Source of the DNA: Diphasiastrum complanatum
Taxonomy: Eukaryota > Streptophyta > Lycopodiopsida > Lycopodiales > Lycopodiaceae
Reading direction: 5' to 3'
DNA: 64,000 nucleotides
Assembly (NCBI GenBank): GCA_029204225.1
Contig: CM055104.1
Location: 42,839,502 to 42,903,501 of the forward strand
A model generated the notes under the pieces. It was not told the origin of the DNA and did no database searches. It saw only the letters and a program-made list of their open reading frames with translations. Positions 43,782-63,070 of this stretch are shown one piece after another. Position 1 is the first letter of the stretch. Every line of letters starts with the position of its first letter. Made by a program: the position numbers and the translations under genes.

Positions 43782-45316
43782 TCACCTCATGTCTACTGCT
43801 ACTTTCCAAATAGTAGACTGTCCAATGCTCACCACCCTTGCAAGGTGCACACTTGAATGGACAATTTGCATGCAATTTGATGACTTGGCCATTGTCATTG
43901 AGGACTCCCTTGGAACTCTCATGCTTTGAGGCTGATCCTCAAGATCTTCCTCCTTTTGATGCTCCTCCTCAATGCAAGCAAGATCACACTTTGCCAAGAT
44001 CTCCTCTTGAGTGATCTCCTCCTTTGTCAAGCTCATTCTTTCAAAAGCAACACTAGCTTCCAACTTAAACAATCTTCCATGTTTAAATCCCTTTGCAATG
44101 CAAACATCATTCTTCAAGATGAAACAAACACGATGCTTAAAGTGGACATCCAAACCACTTTCTAAGAGTAGACCAACACTAAGCATATTCTTGGTGATTG
44201 ATGGTACATAAAAGATATTTTCTAGATCCATGCATTTTGAGGATTCTAGATACAAGAGATGGTGTCAACACCATCTATCCTACACTCTTCATCATTTGCA
44301 ATAAAGACAAACTTTTTAGCATCATTGAAAGAGTGTAAGGTTGAGAAAAAGTCCTTTTCACAAGTCATGTGGGAGCTAGCCCCACTGTCGATCCACCAAT
44401 TGTCTCTTGAATTGCTATTGCTTGTTGGTGAGGATACATCTACTTCATCCTCCTCCTCCTCCTTTGCAAGGTTTCCTTGTTTGTCCTCCTCCACTTGTGC
44501 TCTTAGACTCTTGTAGCATTCAGATGCATAATGCCCCTTCTTTCCACAAAAGACGCAATTATGCTTTGACATGTCCTTTGAGCTTGATGCATCATCCTCT
44601 TCTTTGGCCTCCTTTGGATGCTTCTTTTTTTCATTGGTCTTCTTTTTGCCCTTGAATGAGAAATTGGCTTTCTCATCACCATCCTGCAATGACAAGGAAC
44701 TCATCCTAGATTTTGCATGGAGCATCCTACACTCTTCAGCCACTAATACACTGTGAAGTTTTTCTATAGTTGGCAAAGTGTCTTGGATGGCAAAACTTTG
44801 GACCAAATTTGCAAAGTCATCTCCTAGACAATTAAGGACAATTTGTACAAGCTCTCCATCATGAATCTTCTCTCCAATGGAAGCCAACTCCCTATTTAGA
44901 GACTTGATTCTGAGTACATAATCATGTGCACTCTCCTCACTTATCCTCATGCTTTGCAAAATTTGATTTCTAAGCATAAGAACTCTAGAAGTGTTGCTAG
45001 ACTCATAGATTGATTTTAAAGACTCACAAGCCTCTTTAGCACTAGTACAAGTTGATACTTCTCTCAACAAATCATTGCTCACATTCATCTTCACACAATG
45101 AAGTGCAAGCCTAGATCTCTTCTTGTATCTATCTAACTCATGTGCACCTAGAGGTTCATCTTCATCTTCAATCAAGAACTCATAAAGGTCTTGGATCACC
45201 AAGAGTGACTCCATCCTAACCTTCCAAATAGCATAATTTGTAGAATTCAATCTCTCACTAGCTTCTAGAAGGTATGCTCCAGCAGATCTCATCTTACTAG
45301 TGACTTCTACAAACAA
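43782..45316 (-). pseudogene. Element I gag, protease and pre-integrase region
   Basis: Gag starts MFVEVTSKMRSAGAYLLEAS and continues with YAIWKVRMESLLVIQDLYEF, VKMNVSNDLLREVSTCTSAK and LRNQILQSMRISEESAHDY. The zinc knuckle CVFCGKKGHYASEC lies near 44540, protease WWIDSGASSHMTCEKDFF near 44370, and IFYVPSITKNMLSV with GRLFKLEASV near 44060-44220. It is a typical capsid/protease part of a Copia polyprotein. A fossil with few breaks, cut before the integrase core. Confidence 0.88.
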
Positions 45317-45337
45317 GAAATAGATTTGATTGATTTG

Positions 45338-45845
45338 AAACTCACAAAGGTCTCACACTTGCAGTGTTTCACTCAAATTTGATTTCTAATCCAACAAATG
45401 GACTTATAATCACAGTTCTATCACTCCCTCACAAAGCTGGAATGAAGATGAGATGAAGTGAAAACTACTTTCAAACAAATCTTGCCAAGAAATGAATTTG
45501 ATTGTCTCTAGAAACTCACTAAGGTCTCTCTTTTGTAGTTTTTTCACTCAAATTTGATTTCTAATCCAACAAATGGACTTATAATCACAGTTCTATCACT
45601 CCCTCACAAAGCTGGAATGAAGATGAGATGAAGTGAAAACTACTTTCAAACAAATCTTGCCAAGAAATGAATTTGATTGTCTCTAGAAACTCACTAAGGT
45701 CTCTCTTTTGTAGTTTTTTCACTCAAATTAGATTTCTAATCCAACAAATGGACTTATAATCTCAGTTCTAGCACTCCCTCACAAAGTTGGAATGAAGATA
45801 AGATGATGTGAAATCTACTTACAATCAAACCTTGCCAATTTTGGC
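45338..45845. repeat. 175-bp minisatellite, about 2.8 copies, in the leader of element I
   Basis: 'actcaaattt' recurs at 45371, 45546 and 45721, giving a period of exactly 175 bp. The first two units are nearly identical over their full length. The third is more diverged and partial. Confidence 0.93.
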
Positions 45846-46273
45846 TATTTTTGGACAAAAAAATGACTTAATCTGTTTCACACTTTTTGATGTACTTTCA
45901 AGACCTGTAAAACAAGTTTAGAGGACCTGATTTCAGCCTAGATTAATTAGACTTCGTGACCCTATGTCAAATCTAATCAATGGCACTCAATCTTGGTAGC
46001 TTATCCTAAGATTTCCACCAAAAATTACATCAAAAGCTCACAAATTAATTTTCTTTGGATCAAATGAATACCATGCTTTAAATGAAGGTTAAGAGGTGCC
46101 CACACATGTGGACAGTACGGATTTGAACCCCTACCAAGTTTGGGATCAAATTTCCTCACCAAAATCAAGATTCTAGCTTGCCCTCTCAATACTAGTTTTT
46201 AGCACCAAAACTTGCTAAAAATGGATCTGCATTAGATCAATGGCTTACGCTCTTGTACTTGGCTCTGATATCA

Positions 46274-46976
46274 TGTGAAAGTACTGTACTTTAGGACCAT
46301 AAATGGATCTACAAAATATCCACAAGAGTGATTGGATGCTTGCTTAACAATCTATCAAAAAACTAGACACAAAAAAGTTGATCTAGATTGGCAATTTGAC
46401 AAACAACAAGCATTAACAATAAAAAGACTTGATCAACATTGAAATATGAGCCCACACATGTGTACTCCAGGCTTTAGTACGGCATTCAACCTGAGAAACA
46501 AGTAGAAATTGATTTGGTTTCATTTGGATCACAAAAACTCAATATACATAGTGAACTAGCTTGAGATTGCCAATGAGCTCCAAAAAATTTCTATCTTCTC
46601 ATTATGGGAGCTTGGAATACATAGCAAATTTGACTTCCTTATTGAAGTTAGGTGGATTTCAAGCATATAATAAGGAAGTTAACTCACCCTTCTTGCCCTA
46701 AAATGAAACTCTAGCCTAGATCCTAGAGTTATGCTTGGTAAGTAGCTAGTTGGTCAAATTTTCACCTTAAACTTAGGTGTAGGTCCTATAAAGTAGGGAT
46801 GACCACCAAATAGACTTGACCAGCTCACTTGAATTGACCTAACCTATATTAGGAGTGGGTTACCACGTGGCATTTTGGCCATACATGTGTGGAATCCACT
46901 TACTTACAAAATTTACATTATACTACATAGTTTTTTATCAAGCTAGATTTGCCAATTTTTGGCAACTCTATAGTCA
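46274..46976 (-). repeat. 5' LTR of element I
   Basis: About 703 bp. The minus-strand left tip is probably TGACTATAG and the right end is CTTTCACA. It carries a CACATGTGTAC block near 46450 and a CACGTGG block near 46863. Confidence 0.75.
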
Positions 46977-47540
46977 GCTCATGGAGAGGTGGCAAAGGGA
47001 GTGTCGAGAGGAGTGGGAGAATTGACTACAAGAGAAAAAATTTGGGGAGGAGTTTGCAGGCGATCATGAGAAGAGTGGAGAGGGGTATGAAGAGGAGAAG
47101 GTTGGGGAGGAGTCTGAGTGGGAGTGTAATCAACAGGGGTTTGAATGAGAGAAAAAATGGATGGAGTGGCTTGGCAAGAGGGATCACGGTGCCATAATAA
47201 CCCCATAGGGGGTGTGGATACCGAAGAAGAAAAAATATGAGGAGAGAGTGTGGGGGTGTGGGGATAATTAGGTGTGACAGATGCAAGAGTCAAAGTATCA
47301 CACACCATCTGCGGTGCTTCCTAAGTTAGGGTCTCTTGAAGTAAGAAATCCCTACGACGAGGCCTGCTTGATGGATGTGCTGGACTCGAGGCCACATGAA
47401 GCATGACATCATCGCCGTCACTAAGACAACTCCTCCTACGATCTTTCTTTTCCCGACCGGAATGTCGGGAAGAGGCATTGGCATTAGAGTGCACGGGGGA
47501 GGGACTCCCACTGGAAGGGGGGAACAGTTACGAAAACTAG
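46977..47540 (-). pseudogene. Gene H, copy 1: Ser/Arg-rich then Pro/Ser/Thr-rich protein fragment
   Basis: Minus-strand readable blocks: a Ser/Arg/Lys-rich segment (ASSRHSGREKKDRRRS), an RPRRRDFLLQETLT segment, then a Pro/Thr/Ser-rich tail (TPTLSPHIFSS; TPPMGLL; TPTQTPPQPSPLHTPLHSS) ending near 46985. Copy 2 at 50690-52012 shares SSRHS, a D-rich DDV block and ETLTQ before a similar tail. I do not recognise the family. It may be a host gene, a captured fragment or a transposon gene. It is cut by the LTR of I on the left and Copia K on the right. Confidence 0.4.
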
Positions 47541-48905
47541 GCATGTCTTATGCTTTGCTATCGTGCCATCCGCATGAAACTTTATTCTAAAGACCCATTT
47601 GTTTTCAATGGGTTTCTTTCCAAGTGGTGGATCAACCAACTCCCATGTATCATGTCTGTGGATGGATTCCATCTCCTCTTCCATTGCCCTTTGCCACTCT
47701 TTGTGGTCTTTTGCCTCATCAAAGGTTGATGGCTCTCGACACGTCAAAATGTCACTCATTAGGGCATAGTTCACATGATAACGATCGGGAGACTTCCTTT
47801 CCCACATTGATCTTCTCACTTCTCCTTGTGTGCTAGATCCTGGTTGATTTAGCTTTGCGTCCTTCATGATCTTTTCATACCATTTTGGTATCTTAGATTC
47901 AGGTGATACACTATGTGGAGAGTATGTATCCCAAGGAGTGTCCAAGTAATGTCTCTTACTTTCAACTGGTTTCTCCTTTATTGCTCCTATTGGCAAGAAC
48001 CTTCCCCTAGGCTCTTAAATAGGTGGTGTCCTCTCATACTCGCCCTCTCAACTCTCATCTTCATGTGCATCATCTTGTGGAGTGTCTTCTTCATCTTCTT
48101 CTTTTAAGATTGTGAGAAGTCTTTTGATGCTTTCACCACTTTCATGGTCTTCATCTTCATACCTATGCGTCTCATCAAAGATCAAATCTTTGCTTATGTG
48201 AATCTTGTTCATTACAGGATCAAAACACCTGTACGCCTTCATCCTCTCGTCATAACCGACGAAGATACACTTGATTGCTTTGGCATCAAGTTTCTTTCGC
48301 TCTTCCTTTGGCACATGTACATAGGCCCTACATCCAATGACATGAAACTTGTCAATTTTTTTTTTATTACTATAAATGCTTCTTCGGGAGTCACATTTGG
48401 AACCGCAACTCTAGGGCTCTTGTTTTGCAAGAACATTGCCGCACTGCATGCTTTCGACCAAAGTGAATCAGTCAAGCCCATTTGCTTCATCATGGAGCGT
48501 GCATTCTCCATAATAGTCCTGTTCTTCCTTTCAACTACACCATTACTATGCGGCGTATGTGATTGTGTAAATTGTCTTTTGATGCCGTGTTCCTTGCAAA
48601 AGTCCTCAAAATCATCAGATTTGTATTCGCCCCCTCTATCAGATCTTAGCACTTTGATACGTGCATCCAGTTGGTTCTCTACTAAATTCTTGAACTCCTT
48701 AGAGCGAGCAAAAGCATCAGATTTCTTATTCAAGAAATAAATCCATGTCCTCCTAGAGTAATCATCTATGAAAGTCATAAAGTAATATGCTTTCCCCAAC
48801 GACATGGTCTTCATTGGGCCGCATAGGTCGTTGTGAATAAGTTCCAGCGATTTCTTAGCTCTTACAACTCCACAAATGTCTCCTTGCTCTCCACAAACTG
48901 TATAT
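47541..48905 (-). mobile_element. Copia element K remnant: integrase to start of RT
   Basis: Minus-strand motifs: YYFMTFIDDYSRRTWIYFL, RSDRGGEYKS, THTPHSNGVVERKNR, ARSMMKQM (48239-48814); AKAIKCIFVGYDERMKAYR and VMNKIHISKDLIFDE (48048-48314); then EWQRAMEEEMESIHRHDTWE and PIENKWVFRIKFHADGT (47560-47760), the beginning of RT. It is a different, less AT-rich Copia lineage than A-E. No LTRs remain. Few breaks in the part present. Confidence 0.9.
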
Positions 48906-49228
48906 TCAACTGATTAGTAAGTCAAAGATAAAGTTGCTTAAAAACACTCAAAGGGCTCGTAAAAGAAAGACGGCTCGATAATTCTAGAACTAAGCACACG
49001 TGGTGCCGTCGAAATAAGAAAGCATTGTATAAGTCGATCATTGCTATTTTAACTGAAACACCTTGGTCGGAGGGATGTGGGGACGGGATTTCCTCAGAAC
49101 GAGATGATGTGGACAATCTACCCAAACTCTGTTGGCTGATTTTGACGAATCCCCAAAATATTCAGACAGAGCAACTCAAGAACACCTCTCACCTTAGACT
49201 GAGGAGGTCTTTGAGAAGACGAGACTAA
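48906..49228 (+). CDS. Hypothetical ORF, about 95 aa, uncertain
   Basis: A forward open frame (WCRRNKKALYKSIIAILTET, then NLPKLCWLILTNPQNIQTEQ and RLRRSLRRRD at the end) overlaps a reverse open frame of about 67 aa. Local base composition is less AT-rich than the flanks, as in H and K. It may be part of gene H (reverse) or an unrelated exon. I recognise no domain. Confidence 0.25.
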
Positions 49229-50240
49229 TGAAGACTGAGAGCTGAATATGAGAGCCAAGAAATGCTAGTTAGTAATAACAAGCAATAACTGTGTAAGCCT
49301 CATGGTGAATCCTGGAAGATGGAATGACCATGTAGGAACTAGTATTTCTAAGCAAATGTAATAAATGCAAGTAGACCCCTCTTAAAGAAAGTAGAGTGAG
49401 CCACCTTTTGATGGTGACCTCTAGTGGAGAGCAATATTTCACTTGTAATTTGTGAAATGTGGAAATTCCACTAGGATGCCACCTAAGGAACTCTCTTGCT
49501 TATTCAAGAGACTCTTTCTTTGTGAAGAGGAGCTTTTTGCATTGTATCTACTCCATTCTTAATAAGAAGATTTTCCATGAATTTGATGCTACACTAAGCT
49601 CCTTGATCATGATGGTTTTCTTGAGTGATGCCCCTATGATCATGCTCTTCCATTCATATTGTGTGTGGTTGTGGATTTAGAGTGGATTAGTTTTCTTGCT
49701 TTCGTAGTTGTGGATTAGATTTCATGTTTTCTTGTGGATTAATGTAGGAGCCAACATTCAAGTAAACTAAATAGGCTGGAAATGTGGCATAAATCTTGCA
49801 TATTCTCTAACATTCTAGTTCTTGATGTTCTTGGGATGTCCAAGAATCAAAAGGCTGGTTAGTTTCTTGATTCTTGGACTTCTAACATGTTGTAGATTAG
49901 TTTTTGTTGCTTGTTTTGTCAATTAATACAAGTAAAGTAGTGTAGGATCTGATTTTAGTTCATTTTGCAGCAAAGTAGATGTAGAATTTCATTGTTTGTT
50001 CAACGGATCTACACACTGATTTTATGGTTGAACGTTTTGGCATGTATGAATGGCTATTTATGCATGTGCATTAGTTCAAGAGTGACTTCCCTGTATTGTC
50101 CTCTGACAGGCAAGACATTTACTACATTGATATCAGTTCCTTCTACCTGGTTTCGGCATTGAACTAAGAAGCTAACATTCAAGAAATGCCAACAAGCCTC
50201 TAAACGGGCAGAAAATAGTTCTTGTAAACAAGAAACAAGA
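49229..50240. other. Unassigned, no gene seen
   Basis: No coding motif. Direct phrases such as 'gctaacattcaag' and 'gccaacattcaagta' and the composition suggest an old LTR or intron, but no LTR partner is visible. Confidence 0.35.
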
Positions 50241-50251
50241 AAGAAACGTAG

Positions 50252-50482
50252 TCAACAGATCCTAGAGTGTAAAACAGTATACAAACTCTGTGCATCCCAA
50301 CAAGCCCGTAGTCTCTCCATCATCATGTCTGCATGTGAGGGGGACATCCCATCCATATTACTAAGGACCTCATCGTTAGTCATGCATGAAAAACGAGACG
50401 ACCCGCGACTGCGGCCAGATTTGTGACTTGGAGATGTGTCACAAGACATCGAGGATACGATTGGAATAATTGCTGCAAGCAA
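50252..50482 (-). pseudogene. Gene H-like exon (Ser/Arg-rich)
   Basis: The minus-strand frame follows a splice-acceptor-like 'ttgcttgcag' and reads SSMSCDTSPSHKSGRSRGSS, CMTNDEVLSNMDGMSPSHAD and MMMERLRACWDAQS. The corresponding exon of copy 2 (51828-52012) reads [20 protein letters not shown] and [16 protein letters not shown] after a similar acceptor. 'PSxKSGxSRGSS' is shared. Confidence 0.45.
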
Positions 50483-50689
50483 TAAAAACTATTTTTAGAA
50501 AAGAAAACCCTTTAGAGTTACTGAGTGCAAGAAATAAATTCAAATAAATGAGTTTAGGATTTAGGGTCGAACAAAAAAAAGTGACTCTTTGCATTCAACC
50601 ATAGATGAATAGATTACATTACACTACTATAATCACAAATAACCACAATAATTACACTTCATAATAAATAAATTAAACATTTCTACATG

Positions 50690-52012
50690 GTTTAGGGCCA
50701 GCCAGGAGGACAAAACTCAGTGGCAGTGGGTCCAGAGGGAGGGAAAATGTGAGAGGTGAAAGTGGGCATGCTGGGAATCTGATGCATGACAGATGTAGGA
50801 GTTGTAGTATCGTGTGCCGTATGTATAACCTTCTGAGTTAGTGTCTCTCAAAGTAGGGACTCTCCACGACGAGATGTGCTATGTGGTCGTGTAGGACTCA
50901 TGACCACATCATGGTCATCACTGTGAAAATTGTCAACATTTCCTAGCTAGTTTGAGGCCTAAATTGGCTAAAATTGTAAATAGTTTTGGTTCTGGAGTTT
51001 TGCACGTGTGAACCAGGCCACAATGTTTTTATTTACTGTATTTTTTCAGTATGATGAAGTGTCAAACTTCATACCCTTCAAAATGAGACCATTTTGATGT
51101 ATTTTGGTCATATAAGCCATTTTTAGCTATTTTTCCTATATAGGGAATATCTAGGGTCAAGTACCTTCTAGAGAGAGGAGAGAGAGTCATCTTCCTCATC
51201 TATAAATAGTAGGAAAGTCGTGGAGAACAGGTTGGAGAAACCTTTTGTATGCTTCATTGAGATCAATAGATCATTGTCATTGTTTCTTCCTCCATTGAGA
51301 GCATTGTTGTGTGTATTGTCTTCAAGCTATTGTGTATGATCTTAGGTGCTTTCCAAAAGTGGTAGGCTGATGTATTATGGACTGTATAATGCTATTTTGG
51401 GCCGCACTTGATGTTTATGGAAGTTTCCATTTGTGATAAATGTTTTTTGATCAAGTTCTTTGCATTCTAGGTAGCATAGAATGTGTTGCCAATTCCTAGC
51501 TTATGTAGTTTGGAGTGCAAGCATTCAAGCCAATGATCTTGGAGTTTAGATCCACTTAGGATCTGTATTTTTCACAATCACCACATCCTCTAGAATGGAA
51601 ACATCGAGGCATCTCCTCCTCTACTCCCGAGAGTGTCGAGAGGAAGCACTGGAAGTAGTGCCATGGGTGGGGCTACGATCCTCATCAGAGTGACCTTCAC
51701 GGGAAGAGAAAACATATGACTAATCTACACGAGGAGTCGACTGAATCTCCTCGGTCGATGACACAACCAATCTGCTAGAGCTACGAGCCTCACGTCAAGC
51801 CCTTAGTCGCTCTAAGACCCTATCCTACTACGAGGATGACAAAGTATCAAGGTAGCTAATGAGATCAGTCTCACTTATAGAGGAAAGACAGGATGACCCA
51901 CGACTATGGCCTGACTTTTGGCTAGGGGATCTAGACATAATGGGTGCAATAGAATAAGAGGGATTAATATTGCAGGCAACCAATGAGAGTCTCAAAAATA
52001 GAAAAAAAAATA
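50690..52012 (-). pseudogene. Gene H, copy 2, split by a solo LTR
   Basis: Minus-strand blocks run from the exon at 51828-52012 ([13 protein letters not shown]) through STEEIQSTPR, SSREGHSDEDRSPTHG and ASSRHSRE (51600-51800). After the LTR at 50922-51576 come a Ser/Thr/Pro-rich tail with TPTSVMHQIPSMP and FPPSGPTATEFCPPGWP (50690-50880). It parallels copy 1. Function unknown. Confidence 0.45.
50922..51576 (+). mobile_element. Solo LTR of a C-like Copia family
   Basis: 655 bp, TGTGAAAATTGTCAAC...TATTTTTCACA, flanked by perfect 5-bp repeats ATCAC (50917-50921 and 51577-51581). Start, end and length resemble the LTR of element C, but the interior differs. It has CACGTGTG near 51003. The classic origin is recombination between the two LTRs of an element that inserted in gene H copy 2. 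Confidence 0.92.
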
Positions 52013-52020
52013 TCACGATG

Positions 52021-53444
<1,424 letters not shown>

Positions 53445-53519
53445 TCCCTCGCTCTCTATCTCTAAGCATGAACCATAACTAATACATAACACATAAATTA
53501 CAATCCTGCAAACTAAAGT

Positions 53520-53700
53520 AACAAGAATAAATTAAGATCCTACAAATTAGAATAGCATGAACTAGTAAGCATGAAACATAAATTGAAATACTACGAATTA
53601 GGGTAGCATGAACTAGTAATCATGAAACATAAACAAATGACATCATACTTACATGCATATGCACACACGCATAGACACACACCCTAAACCTTTAAACCTA
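53520..53700 (+). repeat. Duplicated segment, copy 2
   Basis: Direct repeat of 52929-53092 with point differences. Confidence 0.85.
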
Positions 53701-55641
<1,941 letters not shown>

Positions 55642-55784
55642 CGTGCTTGGCCTTCAACCTCACTTAATGACCTTTCAACTGCCTTTCAAAGATAATTTAG
55701 GGCAAACGTGGATGAATCAATAGCTTCAAAACGTCTTTTCTCCACAACAGTCTACAAAACCCCTTCACCTGCAAAAATCCCACA

Positions 55785-57220
<1,436 letters not shown>

Positions 57221-57224
57221 CATG

Positions 57225-58010
57225 TGTGTACTTAGTGTACCATTTTTGCTTCATCGTGCATCAATAGGAGCGAGTTTTCTTTTGGAAGCAAGTGAGAGAT
57301 TAATTTTACCTATTTGTTTTATCTGGAAAGTTAGGATGAAATCAATTCTAGTACATCAATATATCAAGAGTTATTGTATTGTATTAAAGATTAAGAAAGA
57401 GCTTCCATCCTTCGAGATAATGTGAGGTGCAAGAAGAGATCTAGAATGGGACTCCATTGTATTAAAAAGAATGTGTCTAAATGAAATCCTTAAGGAGATA
57501 GGAGGATGTATCTCTCCCAGGGAAGGTTAGGATACATTACAAGCCATTTATCAATCTAAGAATACCTCAAAGTTATTTACCTTGAGAAATAAAAATCTCC
57601 AAAGATACCAAGGGAAGGAAAAAGTACTTTGAAAGATATGTGTTTAACATGAAGACTATAATAGAGACATGTATTGGAGAGTCAATCAACTAAAAACAAC
57701 TAGTTCAAGCTTTCTTGAATGGATTAGATCAATAACATTCTAATCTTGTACAATCCTATGCAATCCAAGAGAGTGCTTCTTCGAGCAAAAGCCTAGACAA
57801 GAAAATGCATTGTCTAGATTGGGACAACTCACTCTCAAGTATGGAGGAGAATAATGATCAGCCATCACCTTTATCATCCATTAAAGAAAAGAAAAACCAT
57901 TCCAAGTTGAAGTGTCTCTTTTGTGATAAGAAAGGAACTTTGCATCCAAATACTAAAAGGATGGTAAGCAAGCTAATTTGTCAAATGAATATGTCAACTT
58001 TTTACTAGCT
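57225..58010 (+). mobile_element. Decayed Copia gag remnant
   Basis: Forward fragments ASFLLEASERL and IWKVRMKSILV (57260-57360) are the gag N-terminus of the element I/D type. A region matching 'INEKELVQAFLNGLDQ'-like sequence follows near 57690, then a zinc-knuckle remnant HSKLKCLFCDKKG (about 57900). It has many breaks, is old, and no LTR was recognised. Confidence 0.7.
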
Positions 58011-61366
<3,356 letters not shown>

Positions 61367-61701
61367 AAAACATGCTTAAGATCTCATAGGTTATTTTTCC
61401 ACACTGGTCTTGCTATATATAGTAGAAAAATTTCATTTGGCCCCTTGCCAATTATTTTCCTAATTGGCAGTTTCCAAGTACTTACCAAAAACCTAGTAAT
61501 CTATTGACTAGATTCAATGTATCTCAAACATAAGTGATTAGGCCCAAATCTAACCTTAGCCACATCAAATAAGCTCCAAACATACTAAAATTACTATTTT
61601 TAGGGCTTATTAGGATAAATAAATGTTTCTCTATGTTCACTTCAAAGTTTGGCCTCCAAGTTGTCAATAATAGCCAAGTAGCTAGTTGAAAATTTCTCAC
61701 A
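61367..61701 (-). repeat. LTR fragment of element L
   Basis: The minus strand starts TGTGAGAAATTTTCAACTAG at 61701, like the LTR tips of A and B, and continues with 'gaggccaaac' and 'acattgaatctag' blocks shared with those LTRs and a TATA-like 'actatatatagc' near 61420. Confidence 0.7.
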
Positions 61702-62270
61702 AACATCATATTCTCAACTATAGAGAGAAAGAACAAGAGCCCTCGAGTAGAGAATAGAATACAAGAAATTTGACACACAAACCATTCTATTTATCAAAAG
61801 TGTTACAAATACTATGAGAGCTCACATCCATATAATGGTAGCTTGAGTTTCTACTCAATAAAGTATGTGGTGACCTCTAAACATGATTGGATCCATGATT
61901 GCACCTCTTAATATGATTGGACCTCAGATAAAAAATAGGATGAGGATTTTAAATCATAGTGCACCACTTGAAATTTTGCATCTCTTAAATCTAGGACATG
62001 CCTCAACACCCATAGAACTCAAGATGGAGGCCTTTTTGGTTGTGAATGTTCATCATCAAGATCTGTACAATACGGTGGTGGATGTAGGTCCAACCCCATG
62101 ATGACACTTGGCATGCTTCTACTTGACTAGCTTTTGTCTAGTTTCACATTACCTTACGAAACAAGCTAATTTATGACATAAATGATCTAATACAATTAGA
62201 CATACTATTCGCACGAGGCAACATGCTCCACACATGTGTGGTTGACATATGTACATGAAAATTAGACTCC
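61702..62270 (-). mobile_element. Probable LTR remnant of a D-like family
   Basis: The minus strand has phrases typical of the D LTR ('gtccaatcatattaagaggt', 'tccaatcatgtttagaggt'), a CT-rich 'ttctttctctctatag' and 'ctcgagggctc' block, and CACACATGTGTGG near 62230. Ends not defined. Confidence 0.5.
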
Positions 62271-62527
62271 ATGCTGGAATTCAAGCATAAAGAAAAGATG
62301 CAAAATCTTTGTAATCTTGATATGTCTAATCTTAGATCAAATGAGGCTAAATACTTCATTATATATATAAGATTTCTTGAAGCATGACTCACTTATTCTC
62401 ATAACGAGTCACACAAATTGCCTCAAAACATAAAAAAAATACCATCATCCAACACATGGATGAAGTAACCAATTTTACTTGCATAGAATCTGAGAGCAAG
62501 TAGAGAGATATTGCATACATAAACTAA

Positions 62528-62836
62528 TTACATGCTATCTAATGGAGAATAAAAAATCACCAAATTTTTGTATCCCATCAAATCATCATAGTCATTTGGA
62601 ATTTTCTTAAGTCTACTTTTAGATTTAAACACATCATCAAAGCAACTTGATTCATCTATCAAAGAATCCACGGAAGTGTTAGAGGTGAATGCGATAATGT
62701 CTTCCCTTTGCATATCTTTTCTCATGAAAACAAGCCTTGATGGCTTCTCCTTAGATCTTGAAGATCTCCTGGGTGTGCTTGGGTGTGGAGGTTGATACTC
62801 TACACCTTCTTTGTGAAAAATGTTAAAATCTAGCAA
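62528..62836 (-). mobile_element. Copia linker remnant between integrase and RT
   Basis: The minus-strand frame has STPRRSSRSKEKPSRLVFMR, IIAFTSNTSVDSLIDE and DVFKSKSRLKKIPNDYDDLM. PRRxxRxxxxPSRL is the linker motif also seen in A and C (IPRRTPRHKVKPSRLTY). Fossil fragment. Confidence 0.65.
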
Positions 62837-63070
62837 CTAGATTCTTGCCCCATGGCATCTTGATGGATAGACAAGTGTCATCCACACATGTACATAATTA
62901 GGATTATATTATGATTGGTTCAAGCCACTCTTGATGGCCTTTCCTGTCAAGGCCTAATGACATGGTCCTACATTAAAGGGATTTTTCAAGAGATTGGCCA
63001 CCTCCAAGAAGAGGAACCTTGACTCAAGGCCTAATTTCCTTGATGAGTACGTGATTGATTTCTAGGATTT
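62837..63070. other. Unassigned, no gene seen
   Basis: Short AT-rich spacer between Copia and gypsy fragments. Confidence 0.4.

Larger units (their letters stand above)
43782..46976 (-). mobile_element. Copia element I, 5' half only
   Basis: Minus strand. From right to left: 5' LTR (46274-46976), primer-binding site (46261-46273, TGATATCAGAGCC), a leader with a 175-bp minisatellite, gag, zinc knuckle, protease and pre-integrase remains, then loss near 43782 with no RT or 3' LTR. The LTR tip shares 'aattggcaaatctagctt' with element D, so I and D are related families. The coding part is fairly well preserved. It is truncated. Confidence 0.88.

Noticed and set aside
45338-45845. CRISPR-like array
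   Set aside because: The units are contiguous 175-bp tandem repeats with no unique spacers, in a plant retrotransposon leader.
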